Positions 16,702-25,365 of a stretch of 64,000 nt of DNA are shown here, piece after piece. Both the position numbers and the translations under genes were made by a program. Location of the stretch: positions 124,001 to 188,000 of the forward strand of contig NZ_CP023278.1 in the NCBI RefSeq assembly GCF_002896875.1. Direction: 5' to 3'. Numbering within the stretch: the stretch's first letter is position 1; every line of letters begins with the position of its first letter. The notes beneath the pieces are model-generated. The model made no database searches and was not told the origin of the DNA. It saw only the letters and a program-made list of their open reading frames with translations. The DNA is from Nostoc sp. CENA543 (lineage in GTDB: Bacteria > Cyanobacteriota > Cyanobacteriia > Cyanobacteriales > Nostocaceae).

Positions 16702-18205
16702 CTGGAGTTTAGACTAGTTCCCGGTGCGACAACGAAAAATAAGGGGTGTGCTTGAACACAGTCCCCTATTAGCAGAAGCTGAGAGAAGAACCACCAACTC
16801 TCATCTGCCAATATGAACCGTGCCAAATTAGAGGAATTTCGTCAAGCAGCGTATAACTATCTAGGTAGAGCGCATGATGCAACATTTGAACTGATGGATG
16901 CAATATTGCTAACTCGGAACGCTTACAGTTTGGCAGATTTATCACTATCACCAGCATTTAGACGCAAGTGGTCAAGTATTTATGAAGCGTTACAAGATAG
17001 CAGGCCACAGCGACAAAAATTGATGCAGTTATACATCAAACAGATGCCACACCAGGGTCGTCCGTTGTTGGCTGGCGACCATACAGCTTGGCCAAGGCCA
17101 GATGCGGTAACGCTACAGGAAAGGACAATTGAACACAGCAGTGTCTCAATGGGAGGTGACAAACCAATCACCATTGGTCAGGGGCTATAGCACCATTGCT
17201 TGGATACCGGAGAGTTCGGGCAGTTGGGCATTACCATTGAGACACGAGCGAATTACCAGTTGGGAAAGCCCAATCCAGAAAGCAGCATGGCAATTACAAC
17301 AAGTTTGTGAAAATTTACCTACCAGACCAATTTCGGTTTGGGATAGTGAGTACGGGTGCGCTCCTTTCGTTTTGAAGACGAGTAATATTAAAGCAGACAT
17401 TTTGGTACGTTTGCGTTCAAATCTTTGTTTATGGGGCGCACCACCACCATATTCTGGCAAGGGACGACCGAGAAAACATGGTGATAAATTTAAGTTGAAT
17501 GATGCTTCGACATGGACTCAAGCCATTCAAACTATAGAAGTAAATCATCCAAAACTAGGACGTATCAAGGTGAGCTTGTGGTCAAATTTTCATTTTCGGA
17601 AAGCCGCTACACGTCCGATGTCCTTGATTCGGGTTGAGCGTCTTGATGAGCTTGGCAACTTGCGGGTGTCAAAACCTTTGTGGTTGGCTTGGCTGGGAGA
17701 ACAAATGCCGCCTTTAGAAGAAGTTTGGCAACTCTACTTGCGGCGTTTTACTGTTGACCACTGGTATCGCTTTTTGAAGCAACGCTTACACTGGACTCTT
17801 CCCAAGCTACGTACCCCTAAGCAATGTGAGCGTTGGAGTGACTTAATGCCCATCATGACTTGGGAATTGTGGTTAGCCCGTGATATCGTTGCAGACAACC
17901 CTTTACCTTGGCAAAAGTTATTAGTTAGTTTGACTCCAGGTAGGGTTGCTCAGGCGATGGGAAGTATTTTAGCGACGATTGGTACTCCTGCCCGTCCGCC
18001 CAAACCTCGCGGAAAGTCCCCTGGCTGGAAGACTGGACAACCCCGACAACGTAGAATTCGCTATCCTGTTGTTAGAAAAACTACAACTAAGCCACGTAAG
18101 CAACAATCAGAATCTGCTTAAGATTGTCGATTTTTATGTCTAATGCCTATTTATTTTCAACTCAGCCTTCCTGGGTCATTTTTTGCTGCTTAGTCTAAAC
18201 TCCAG
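16702..18205 (+). mobile_element. Insertion sequence, 1504 bp, with TIRs and 7-bp target duplication
   Basis: The ends are CTGGAGTTTAGACTA (16702-16716) and its inverse TAGTCTAAACTCCAG (18191-18205), 15 bp perfect. They are flanked by direct repeats AACTAAA at 16695-16701 and 18206-18212, which is the target duplication. The size is like the IS701 group from Calothrix, but I do not assign a family with certainty. The intact ends and perfect duplication point to a recent insertion, in a non-coding site. The single transposase frame is broken by one extra G. Confidence 0.88.
16813..18121 (+). pseudogene. Frameshifted DDE-type transposase
   Basis: Two overlapping frames together give a ~435-residue transposase. 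The first (16813-17190) carries AGDHTAWPRPDAVTLQERT and MGGDKPITIGQG. The second continues in the +1 frame with YSTIAWIPESSGSWALPL, DSEYGCAPFVLK and the C-terminal YLRRFTVDHWYRFLKQRLHW, where the last part looks like the DDE glutamate/YREKK-equivalent region. The break is at GGGG (17181-17184): reading GGG there restores one continuous frame through QGYSTIAW. The shift needed is +1, so common -1 programmed slippage does not fit. The gene is most likely inactive unless a +1 shift occurs. Confidence 0.82.
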
Positions 18206-18376
18206 AACTAAAGAAATACTGATAAATATGCTGAGCTAGCTTGCGTAGAACTAAATTCACCCGCAACAAATAATTTGCGAGTGAAGAACAGCCACCACAT
18301 ATTTACAGGCAAATGTAATTACAACTAATAATAATTTTATATACCTATTTTTCTTGAGAGAACACTTTTTTAATCT

Positions 18377-19498
18377 CTATCTTCTCTTTGGTTTTGGCAA
18401 CCTGAACCAAAACCTAGAACCTCCTTCGGGACGAGGTAAATAACCAATACTGCCACCCCAACGCTCAATAGTGATACGGCAAAAATATAGACCAATTCCT
18501 GCTCTACCCGATTTATATTGTCCTTGAGAAAACTTTTGAAATAACTTCCCTACCATCATAGCTGGAACACCATCACCCTCATCATCTACGGTGAGGAGAA
18601 TAGTCTCTTGCTCTGCTTGTAAGCCAATTGTTACCGTAGATGCTGGTGGACTGTGACGGTAGGCATTTTCTATAAAATTCGCAATTATTCTATCTAAGCG
18701 TGACTGTTCACCTACTACTTGCCAATTTTCTGTGATGTCGATATTTTCATCCAGCTTTAGTAGTTTATTATTCAATGTAAATGTAGAAGCAAAAAGTTCT
18801 ATTGTCTCTTGCACCGATAATAAAATGTCCGGTGCTATTTCTAAATCATCAGTTATAAAATTATCTAAAGAATTAATATCAGCAGAAAAAGCGTCTAAAA
18901 TATCTCGGATCAACATTTCTTGCTTAATAGATTGCTTAGTCGCTACATCTAAATATACTTTACCTTTCGATGTTAAATTTTCTAATTCTAGTAGGGCTAA
19001 ACAGCAATTAATTGCATTTAGTTGCCCGGCTATATCATGAATTATACAATGTACTAATACTTCTTTTTTTTGATTTTCCTTAATTAGTTGTTGATAACTT
19101 AAGTGATTTTCTCTAGCAATTTGCAGGAAATGATGCTTATCTTGGAATTTATCTTTAGCTAATTCAATTAATAATATTTTTTGGTGATCCATACAAAGAC
19201 TATGGGCTTCTAGTTCTTCTTCTTCACCTATTAAATTTCTTTGACTCCATAGTCCAGAAGATAATTTACCATCACTTTGATTCTGCCAAAACTCTTCTGC
19301 ATCAATTAAAAAATTTTCTAGAAAAGAAAACACTTCTTGGGGAATTGAAATATTCATACCATACGTAAAGTTACGGGTGCAAAATCTTCTAAACCAACTA
19401 GGTATACTGCTAATAATCTTGAACGAGCTAGTATCAACTCTTTCTAAAACTAAAATGTTTAAATTTGCAAATAAGTCAGCTAGTATCAAGCTATTCAT
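18377..19498 (-). CDS. Sensor histidine kinase, last gene of the GTPase operon
   Basis: The 373-residue soluble kinase has an N-terminal ~150-residue input region without recognisable domains, a dimerisation/phosphoacceptor helix with H in VHCIIHDIAGQLNAI (about residue 158), and a HATPase module: N box DRIIANFIENAYRHS, G1 TVDDEGDGVP, and G2 GRAGIGLYFCRI. No transmembrane segment and no receiver domain are visible, so a partner response regulator must be elsewhere. It follows the 133-residue protein by 41 bp on the same strand and is probably co-transcribed with the small GTPase and OmpA-domain genes, which suggests that GTPase state and phosphorelay are linked. Confidence 0.85.
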   Translation of the reverse strand: MNSLILADLFANLNILVLERVDTSSFKIISSIPSWFRRFCTRNFTYGMNISIPQEVFSFLENFLIDAEEFWQNQSDGKLSSGLWSQRNLIGEEEELEAHSLCMDHQKILLIELAKDKFQDKHHFLQIARENHLSYQQLIKENQKKEVLVHCIIHDIAGQLNAINCCLALLELENLTSKGKVYLDVATKQSIKQEMLIRDILDAFSADINSLDNFITDDLEIAPDILLSVQETIELFASTFTLNNKLLKLDENIDITENWQVVGEQSRLDRIIANFIENAYRHSPPASTVTIGLQAEQETILLTVDDEGDGVPAMMVGKLFQKFSQGQYKSGRAGIGLYFCRITIERWGGSIGYLPRPEGGSRFWFRLPKPKRR

Positions 19499-19539
19499 AA
19501 ACGATATTGCGCCAAATGCACTTGATTCAATTATCTAGT

Positions 19540-19941
19540 TTACTGAGACTCTAGTCTAGATATCTTTTCTTGTAATAGGCTATAGTTATTAACTTCTTGT
19601 TGTATGGATGAAAAATAGTTTTCATCTACAATACTGTTTAATAGCAACACCCAATCTCCTTCTACTGAAGGAAAAATGTGAATGTCTGCACATATGTTAG
19701 TAGCTGTCTGAATAAAGGGGAGAAATAAAGAAGAATCATCTATTGGTAATAACCCTTCCAAAAAAAATACTTGTTGTCCTATTTGTTCACCTTGACAAAG
19801 GTTAGTAATACCATATTCATTTAACTGACCGCCCCAAGCTATTAAACATCCATCTTTTCTCACTAATAAATAAGCAAGAGAACGCCCTTTAATAATAAAA
19901 TGCAAAATATACGTAAGCACTGCATCAGGGATATCTAGCAT
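19540..19941 (-). CDS. Uncharacterised small sensor-like protein (PAS-like by appearance)
   Basis: The 133-residue soluble protein has a central core, YLLVRKDGCLIAWGGQLNEY then QVFFLEGLLPID and HIFPSVEGDWVLLLN, that looks like a PAS-type sensor core of the kind seen before cyanobacterial cyclases, and a C-terminal coiled coil (QQEVNNYSLLQEKISRLES). I do not recognise a named family. Its ATG overlaps the stop of the GTPase gene (ATGCTAG), so both are translationally coupled and are likely to act together. A GTPase regulator or effector role is inference from that coupling. Confidence 0.7.
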   Translation of the reverse strand: MLDIPDAVLTYILHFIIKGRSLAYLLVRKDGCLIAWGGQLNEYGITNLCQGEQIGQQVFFLEGLLPIDDSSLFLPFIQTATNICADIHIFPSVEGDWVLLLNSIVDENYFSSIQQEVNNYSLLQEKISRLESQ

Positions 19942-20438
19942 CTATTTGTGATGATTTTATTAGCAAGATTTTGAAATATTTCTTCTACACCTTGTCCACT
20001 TTTAGCACTAGTTTTAATTGCAGTCCAACCTTTTTGGATAACTGCTTCTATCTCTGTATCTTCTATTTCCCATTCATTGCTCATATCCCATTTATTCAGA
20101 ACTAAAATAAAGGGTAGTTTACCCAGGGTTTCTTCTACTTTTTTTTGCAATTCCAAGGCTTTTTCCAAAGTATTTTTACGTGTTCCATCTACTACTAATA
20201 CATACCCTGATGAACCTCTAAGATAGGACATTCTGACTTTTTGAAATTCATCTTCACCATAAAGATCCCAAATAATAAAGTTTAGCGTATTGTTATGAAT
20301 ACTTATACTTTTTTTCTCGATTTTAACACCAACTGTAGTATAGTATTTCTCAGAAAAAATACTATGAACAAATCGTGTCACTAAACTAGTTTTACCTGTA
20401 GCAAATGCTCCTACAAGACAAATTTTTTTTTGCATCAT
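19935..20438 (-). CDS. Rab/Ras-like small GTPase
   Basis: The 167-residue protein is a stand-alone Ras-superfamily GTPase. G1 is CLVGAFATGKTSLVTRFV, G2 has the switch-I threonine in YYTTVGVKIEKK, G3 is WDLYGEDEFQKVR (usually WDTAGQE; the glutamine equivalent is Glu), G4 is LNKWD and G5 is TSAKSGQG. It ends without a prenylation signal. Small GTPases of this type in bacteria (MglA, Rab-like) control polarity and motility. It lies 11 bp after an OmpA-domain membrane protein gene and overlaps the next gene by 7 bp, so it is part of a tightly linked operon. Confidence 0.9.
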   Translation of the reverse strand: MMQKKICLVGAFATGKTSLVTRFVHSIFSEKYYTTVGVKIEKKSISIHNNTLNFIIWDLYGEDEFQKVRMSYLRGSSGYVLVVDGTRKNTLEKALELQKKVEETLGKLPFILVLNKWDMSNEWEIEDTEIEAVIQKGWTAIKTSAKSGQGVEEIFQNLANKIITNRC

Positions 20439-20449
20439 AAGTGAAAAAA

Positions 20450-22258
20450 TCAGTTTTTGCCATTATTGATCGATATTTTAAAAGATACACGACGGTTGAG
20501 TTTTTTGGCTTCTGTGTTGACTTCTGGTTGAAGAGGAATACTGGCACCAACAGCAACAATTTGCAGTTTACTCTGGCTAATTCCCTGTTGTTGAAGATAA
20601 TTTAATATCTTTTGAGCGCGGGATTGACTAAGTGATATGTTATATTGCTCTGAGCCGCTAGTGTCAGTATGCCCACGAATTTGAATCTGAATATTTTTAT
20701 TTAAACTTTGAGCCGCCTTGTTCAGCTTTTCTATGGCTGAAATTAAATCTTTGAGTTTATCTACTTCGCCTGCTGTCAGGTTAGTTGTATCTTCAAAAAA
20801 TAGTAAAGAAGTTTCTTCGATTTGCTGTTGATATAAAGCTATTTCTTTAAGTTCACTAGCCAGCAAATTTTGATCTTGAAATTGGGTAATTCCTGGTATG
20901 TAACGCCAGGCTTGTTTCTTTTCTGTAATCCATTGATGTGGTGCATAACCACTGGCTTGAAGAACTCCATTACTATCAACTTTGAGCGAGACAGTTTTGG
21001 GAGGTTGGAGAAGTTTTTCGGCTCTTTTGGTTAATATTTGTGGGTCTAAAGATAAGTAAGATTGCCAATGGCTAATGACTGTTTGAGGCTTGAGGTTTGT
21101 GTTGGGGATGAGGGTATTGGGATCTATTGCTAACGGGTCACGCATTCCTAAGATGAAATGCTTACCGTTGTGGTTTTTAGTGTTAATAATGATGATGCCT
21201 GGCTGGGAACTAAGTTTTTGAAGATAATTTTGCCATCGTAGATGTTCTCTAAGGGCAAAAAATCCCCAAATACTGCTAGCGATCGCCACTATACTTAAAA
21301 ACGTCCAGGCATATTTGTAATTTTTTGACGGTGCAGATTTACTCTGGACGGTTAAACATTCTTCTAAATAGGTTTGGCTGGCTTGAAATGCTTCTATTTC
21401 TCCAGCAAATTCGTGCATTTCTTGGCCTAGTTTCAGATGAATTTTTTCAATAGCAGCTTGAAAAACTAGCCTTAATTGTTGGGGAGGATTTCCCCGAATG
21501 ATTCCAGCTAATACGGCTTGTCCACCCTCTTCTATCCAGATTGTCAAGTCTCCGAACTGCAAACTTTGAAGTCCGTCTTGCTGCTTGACACTAAAAGAAT
21601 CTTGGACAAAATCTCGAATTGCAGTCAGCATCGCTGCCACTAAATCTGGGTCTTGAATGGGAACTTGCTTGGCGACTAAATGTTGTAGCAATAACCCAGT
21701 TTGTTTATGAATGAGAAATATTTGCTCGACCCTGTACACTAAGGTACGTAGCAACACAATTTCTGCAAATGATTTACCAGTGCGTTTTGCTTCTAACCTC
21801 CATTGAAAACTTTCTAGAGATAAACTGTATTCTAGAGCTTGATTAAGTGATTGCATCATTTGGTCGATAAATGATGCCACAGCTTTGCGTGTGGCTTTAC
21901 CTATAATCGGGAAAAATGCTTCCGAAAGTACATTTTCGTCTTGTTTAATAGAAGTTTGAATAGCAGTCTCAACGGTCGTCACCATTGATTCTGCTAGCTG
22001 TTGATCTTGCTTGGAACGCAAGACCACAGCTTCGGGAAGTAACCGACTGATATCTTCTGGTAAAACTTGCGGGTTGTCTAATCGCTCGTAGAGTTTTGTA
22101 AGTTGATGTGGTTCTAGACCAAGCAGTAAACTACGAAGAGTAGTCAATTCATCGCTAGATTTTGATTCCTGATTTAAGGAATTTGTACGAGAAATTTGGC
22201 CGTTGCTGATGCTGTCAGCCTTAGCTTTCTGTCTTGGTTTCGGGGAATAGTCATTCAT
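20450..22258 (-). CDS. OmpA-domain membrane protein with single TM helix
   Basis: The 602-residue protein has three parts. Residues ~1-310 are a soluble, mainly helical domain (LLLGLEPHQLTKLYERLDNP, FQWRLEAKRTGKSFAEIVLL, LTAIRDFVQDSF, FGDLTIWIEEGGQAVLAGII). A single membrane helix follows (YAWTFLSIVAIASSIWGFFA). The C-terminal part has a BON-like stretch (VSLKVDSNGVLQASGYAP) and an OmpA peptidoglycan-binding domain (IQIRGHTDTSGSEQYNISLS, RAQKILNYLQQQGIS, LNRRVSFKI). It probably spans the inner membrane with the OmpA domain in the periplasm, and could pass a cell-wall signal to the GTPase coded directly downstream. Confidence 0.85.
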   Translation of the reverse strand: MNDYSPKPRQKAKADSISNGQISRTNSLNQESKSSDELTTLRSLLLGLEPHQLTKLYERLDNPQVLPEDISRLLPEAVVLRSKQDQQLAESMVTTVETAIQTSIKQDENVLSEAFFPIIGKATRKAVASFIDQMMQSLNQALEYSLSLESFQWRLEAKRTGKSFAEIVLLRTLVYRVEQIFLIHKQTGLLLQHLVAKQVPIQDPDLVAAMLTAIRDFVQDSFSVKQQDGLQSLQFGDLTIWIEEGGQAVLAGIIRGNPPQQLRLVFQAAIEKIHLKLGQEMHEFAGEIEAFQASQTYLEECLTVQSKSAPSKNYKYAWTFLSIVAIASSIWGFFALREHLRWQNYLQKLSSQPGIIIINTKNHNGKHFILGMRDPLAIDPNTLIPNTNLKPQTVISHWQSYLSLDPQILTKRAEKLLQPPKTVSLKVDSNGVLQASGYAPHQWITEKKQAWRYIPGITQFQDQNLLASELKEIALYQQQIEETSLLFFEDTTNLTAGEVDKLKDLISAIEKLNKAAQSLNKNIQIQIRGHTDTSGSEQYNISLSQSRAQKILNYLQQQGISQSKLQIVAVGASIPLQPEVNTEAKKLNRRVSFKISINNGKN

Positions 22259-22335
22259 ACCCTTAATTTTCCCCTTAATTGTGCCAACTAGGTTTTATGC
22301 TTTGAGATAACTTGATTAAGTGATTAGCTAAAAAC

Positions 22336-22944
22336 TCAAGACTTATAGTCTGCATTCAACCTCACTGCTAACTCTGTAAATAAAGTAGCTAGCTTAGTGC
22401 GGTCTGTCTTATCTCTATCTAAAGCTTGCATTTCCCGTTTCAACAACACTAGGATTTCTTCATATTTTTTCTGGATATCATTTTGCAGGTCTTTCGATTG
22501 ATTGAGGATTTGTTCACGCACTTCTCTTTGACTATTATTAGCTTGTTCGTCAAATTGGGAGAATTTTCGCTCTAAAGATTGGTTGATGCTCTTTTGTTCT
22601 TCAGCCATTGCTTGTAATGCGCTTTCACGTTCTGCTTGCTCTTTTTTGACTCTTTCTGTTAAAGCATCTACTTCTTTTTTGATGTATGTTTCTAGTGCGT
22701 CTAAACGCTTTTTAGCTTCATCTCTAAAGTTATTTATTTCCGTAATTAAACGTTCTTCTAGACGTGTAAATCTTTTGTCAACGTCTCTAATTTGACTTCC
22801 AAACAAAATTTCTCTAACTTTTTCCAGATTGTTCCCTTCAGCAAGACCGGAACTGCGTAATTGCAGTTTATTCATGTCTTGAGTTAAACCCCCTTGCCCC
22901 GGCTCTGTGGAACTGTTATTGATATATTCTTCAGGTGGGTTCAT
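22336..22944 (-). CDS. Coiled-coil protein, first gene of the GTPase operon
   Basis: The 202-residue soluble protein is almost entirely coiled coil after residue ~40. Heptad-rich charged stretches include TRLEERLITEINNFRDEAKK, LDALETYIKKEVDALTERVK and REVREQILNQSKDLQNDIQK. The C-terminal DRTKLATLFTELAVRLN looks like a short docking helix. It is a family I have seen only as hypothetical proteins in cyanobacteria. Being first in the operon, with the OmpA-domain gene 77 bp downstream, it may be a structural or adaptor partner. No enzyme motif is present. Confidence 0.75.
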   Translation of the reverse strand: MNPPEEYINNSSTEPGQGGLTQDMNKLQLRSSGLAEGNNLEKVREILFGSQIRDVDKRFTRLEERLITEINNFRDEAKKRLDALETYIKKEVDALTERVKKEQAERESALQAMAEEQKSINQSLERKFSQFDEQANNSQREVREQILNQSKDLQNDIQKKYEEILVLLKREMQALDRDKTDRTKLATLFTELAVRLNADYKS

Positions 22945-23313
22945 AACTACACAATTCTTAGCGGATGTAAAATTTTATATCGTTGACTAGTTTATATGCA
23001 GTAATACAGTTCAGTTAAGCAAGTTTCTATATGAAGGGAAGGTGAAGCAAAATCGGGAACAGCAAACAAGCAAAACCTTATCTGAGCCATATTAATATAA
23101 ACTAGCACTTAAGTATAAGGTAATACAGCTAAAAAATCAATCATTCCAAGGATATATCAAATAACCTGCTTTGGCTTTTTCTCTATAAGAAAGTTTAAAA
23201 ATTAGATATGATAGCCGTTCGTTCCCAAATCTATTTGCTTAATTTAACATTTAAAATATCTGCATTTTTAAAAGATTATGACTACCAAATTCGCGATAAA
23301 TCGTCAAAACAAG
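22945..23313. other. Promoter region of the GTPase operon
   Basis: AT-rich, no credible coding frame. It must hold the promoter for the leftward coiled-coil/OmpA/GTPase/kinase operon. No operator-like palindrome is obvious. Confidence 0.4.
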
Positions 23314-23367
23314 CATAGTTGGTAAGAGCTAAGAAATTAACATTTTTCTCACCGCTTACCAACTATG
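23314..23367 (-). terminator. Long-stem terminator after the 4Fe-4S ferredoxin gene
   Basis: CATAGTTGGTAAG (23314-23326) pairs perfectly over 13 bp with CTTACCAACTATG (23355-23367). Read on the minus strand it follows the ferredoxin stop by ~40 nt and is succeeded by CTTGTTTTG. A second short stem (GCTAGC pairs) lies between it and the gene. Confidence 0.65.
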
Positions 23368-23407
23368 AATCCATAGCTAGCAATTGAAATTAGCTAGCCA
23401 TCACAAA

Positions 23408-23632
23408 TTAAGGAGTTTTTTGTAAATCAGGTCTTTCTTCTGAGATAATCGCCTCAGCTACAGGGCATACTTGAACGCAGATGCCACAATCAATACAGGT
23501 GGAAAAATCAATCCAGTACCAATCAGTTCCCTTGATATTTTTACCAGGGCCTTCATGAATACAAGCAACTGGACAAGCACCTACGCAGTCAGCGACACCT
23601 TCACAGACATCAGTAACAATAGTATGTGGCAT
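23408..23632 (-). CDS. Bacterial-type [4Fe-4S] ferredoxin
   Basis: The 74-residue protein carries two cluster motifs: Cys10, Cys16, Cys20, Cys24 (C-x5-C-x3-CP-x2-C) and Cys46, Cys49, Cys52, Cys56 (CIDCGICVQVCP). The second is a classical [4Fe-4S] motif; the first has the spacing of 7Fe/8Fe-type ferredoxins and could hold a 3Fe or 4Fe cluster. The acidic electron-transfer protein is soluble. It sits upstream of the GTPase operon but has its own terminator and is not likely to be part of it. Confidence 0.88.
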   Translation of the reverse strand: MPHTIVTDVCEGVADCVGACPVACIHEGPGKNIKGTDWYWIDFSTCIDCGICVQVCPVAEAIISEERPDLQKTP

Positions 23633-23812
23633 TTGATAGATTCCCTCTCTTTTAAATCAGCCCTTTCTAGCCTAGCAGGGCAATGATAAAGGCAAAAGGC
23701 AAAAGGCAAAAGGTAAAAGATGGTGATTGAGCGATCAAACATACTCAACTTCGGCACTCAGCAGAGAGTTTTGTAAACCCCTTTTGCCTTTTTACTTTTT
23801 ACTTTTTCCTTT
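23633..23812. repeat. GGCAAAA repeats between ferredoxin and hisZ
   Basis: About four AAAGGCA units (23690-23717) occur here, followed by a T-rich CTTTTTACTTTTTACTTTTTCC tract just before the hisZ stop. No gene. Confidence 0.6.
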
Positions 23813-25027
23813 TTATGCTCCTACACTTTCAATTGTTGGTGTGCCGTCGGTTTTAACCCAAGCAATTTGGGCTATGCTGCGATCGCGTGCGTATTGTCTG
23901 ATCTCCTCTGTATCTTTTCCACCCAAGTCTATTTCTACTCTCACTAAATGTGTAGAATCACGTAGTTTTTGCGCGTAGGCAAAGGCCGCAGCATGGGCAG
24001 TCGGGCTTGCAGGAACTACTAGCCAGTTACTAGCCGGAGTTGACTGTGGTAATTGTTGAGTAGACAATAATACCTGATATAAATCTTCGATGTTGAGGAC
24101 AAAACCGATACCTGGAATGTCTTCCCCTTGGGGATGATATAGTCCTAAAAGTTTGTCGTACCTACCACCCCTACCTAAAACTCGCGCTTGTGATTCGCTA
24201 CTGCTGACAATCTCAAAGACAATGCCGGTGTAATAGTCTATGGTCTGAATTAAGCTGAGGTCGAGAATAATCGGGAATTCCCCTTCTGATTCTAATAATT
24301 CTACCAGGGATTTAAGATTATTCACTGCCTCTTGTTGGTCGGCATCCAAACCCAAACTGCTGACTTTTTGCAGCACATCTGCACTATTGCCCCGTAAATC
24401 GAGCATAATTCTGGCGCGATCGCGGAGTTCTTCTGTTAAGGGTAGAGTATCTATCGTAATGCGATCTAGGTGAGCGATCGCAGTGCGAACTTTTCCCCGA
24501 ATATTTTCTGGAAAAGCATTTAGTAGCGATCTGGTGATTCCCGCTTCGCCTAAAATTAAATGCCAATCCTGCAAATCCAACGCCTGCAAGCAATTGCGGA
24601 CTAGCAACAATACTTCCGTATTGGCAAGCAAACCACCAACACCTAATAATTCCACCCCAGCTTGATAAAACTCCTGCTGACGGTTATGTCTGTTTTCCCA
24701 GATGCGGCGGAAGACATTAGCATTGTAATACAGTCGTTGTGGGTAAGTAGTACCTGCCATCCGCGTTGCCACAGCACGAGCAATAGAAGCCGTCAACTCT
24801 GGACGCAATCCTAACTCTTCATCCTCAGCATTTTGCAGTTGAATCACCATCTGACGCTGAATAGCTTCCCCAGCCATCAGAGTATCCATCCGTTCCAACG
24901 TTGAGGTAATAATTCGGTGATATCCCCAACGGTGAAACACCTGCTGTAATCTATCTTCAATCCAGCGTTTTTGAGCCACATCCAGAGGTAATAAATCCCT
25001 CGCTCCTGTGGCTGGTTGATACACCAT
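23813..25027 (-). CDS. hisZ: ATP phosphoribosyltransferase regulatory subunit
   Basis: The 404-residue protein is a HisRS-like class II synthetase paralogue. It has YQPATGARDLLPLDVAQKRW at the start, the motif-2 like ELGLRPELTASIARAVATRM then RLYYNANVFRR, and QTIDYYTGIVFEI plus GRGGRYDKLLGLYHP. It lacks the catalytic length and C-terminal anticodon domain of true HisRS, which identifies HisZ. HisZ joins the short HisG to form the first enzyme of histidine synthesis and transmits feedback inhibition. It seems monocistronic here. Confidence 0.9.
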   Translation of the reverse strand: MVYQPATGARDLLPLDVAQKRWIEDRLQQVFHRWGYHRIITSTLERMDTLMAGEAIQRQMVIQLQNAEDEELGLRPELTASIARAVATRMAGTTYPQRLYYNANVFRRIWENRHNRQQEFYQAGVELLGVGGLLANTEVLLLVRNCLQALDLQDWHLILGEAGITRSLLNAFPENIRGKVRTAIAHLDRITIDTLPLTEELRDRARIMLDLRGNSADVLQKVSSLGLDADQQEAVNNLKSLVELLESEGEFPIILDLSLIQTIDYYTGIVFEIVSSSESQARVLGRGGRYDKLLGLYHPQGEDIPGIGFVLNIEDLYQVLLSTQQLPQSTPASNWLVVPASPTAHAAAFAYAQKLRDSTHLVRVEIDLGGKDTEEIRQYARDRSIAQIAWVKTDGTPTIESVGA

Positions 25028-25134
25028 TAGTCCTCCGTTATCTTAGCCCCATGTTTCTGCAAACAGGCAGACTGCACATTTTCCCGCCTATGCAGCCAAG
25101 TATATGGGAAAAGGGTCATCAAGCTGAAGGGGGG

Positions 25135-25310
25135 TGAGGGGTGAGTAATGAGTGCTGAGTAATGAGTAATGAGTAATGAGTAATGAGTATTGAGTATTGA
25201 GTAATGAGTGCTGAGTGCTGTTAGCGGTAGCGCGGCGTTTAGCCGGTGCTGAGTAATGACTAATGACTAATGACTAATGACTAATGACTATTGACTATTG
25301 ACTAATAAAT
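25135..25310. repeat. TGAGTAA / TGACTAA heptad array with a GC palindrome block
   Basis: The array GAGTAAT/GAGTGCT runs through 25141-25220, is interrupted by GTTAGCGGTAGCGCGGCGTT (25218-25237) and resumes as TGACTAA until 25308. The same GC block occurs inverted at 27344-27380. No gene is present between hisZ and the J-domain gene. Confidence 0.8.
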
Positions 25311-25365
25311 AACCCCACGGATAAATCGGTGGGGTTGGGAATTTTATATTTAGATAGACTTGGGA

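Noticed and set aside
17129-17190. Programmed -1 frameshift in the IS transposase
   Set aside because: The downstream frame is +1 relative to the first. A one-base insertion at GGGG explains it more simply.
16702-18205. Prophage or integrative element around the IS
   Set aside because: Only the transposase lies between the inverted ends; no integrase, att duplication or phage genes nearby.
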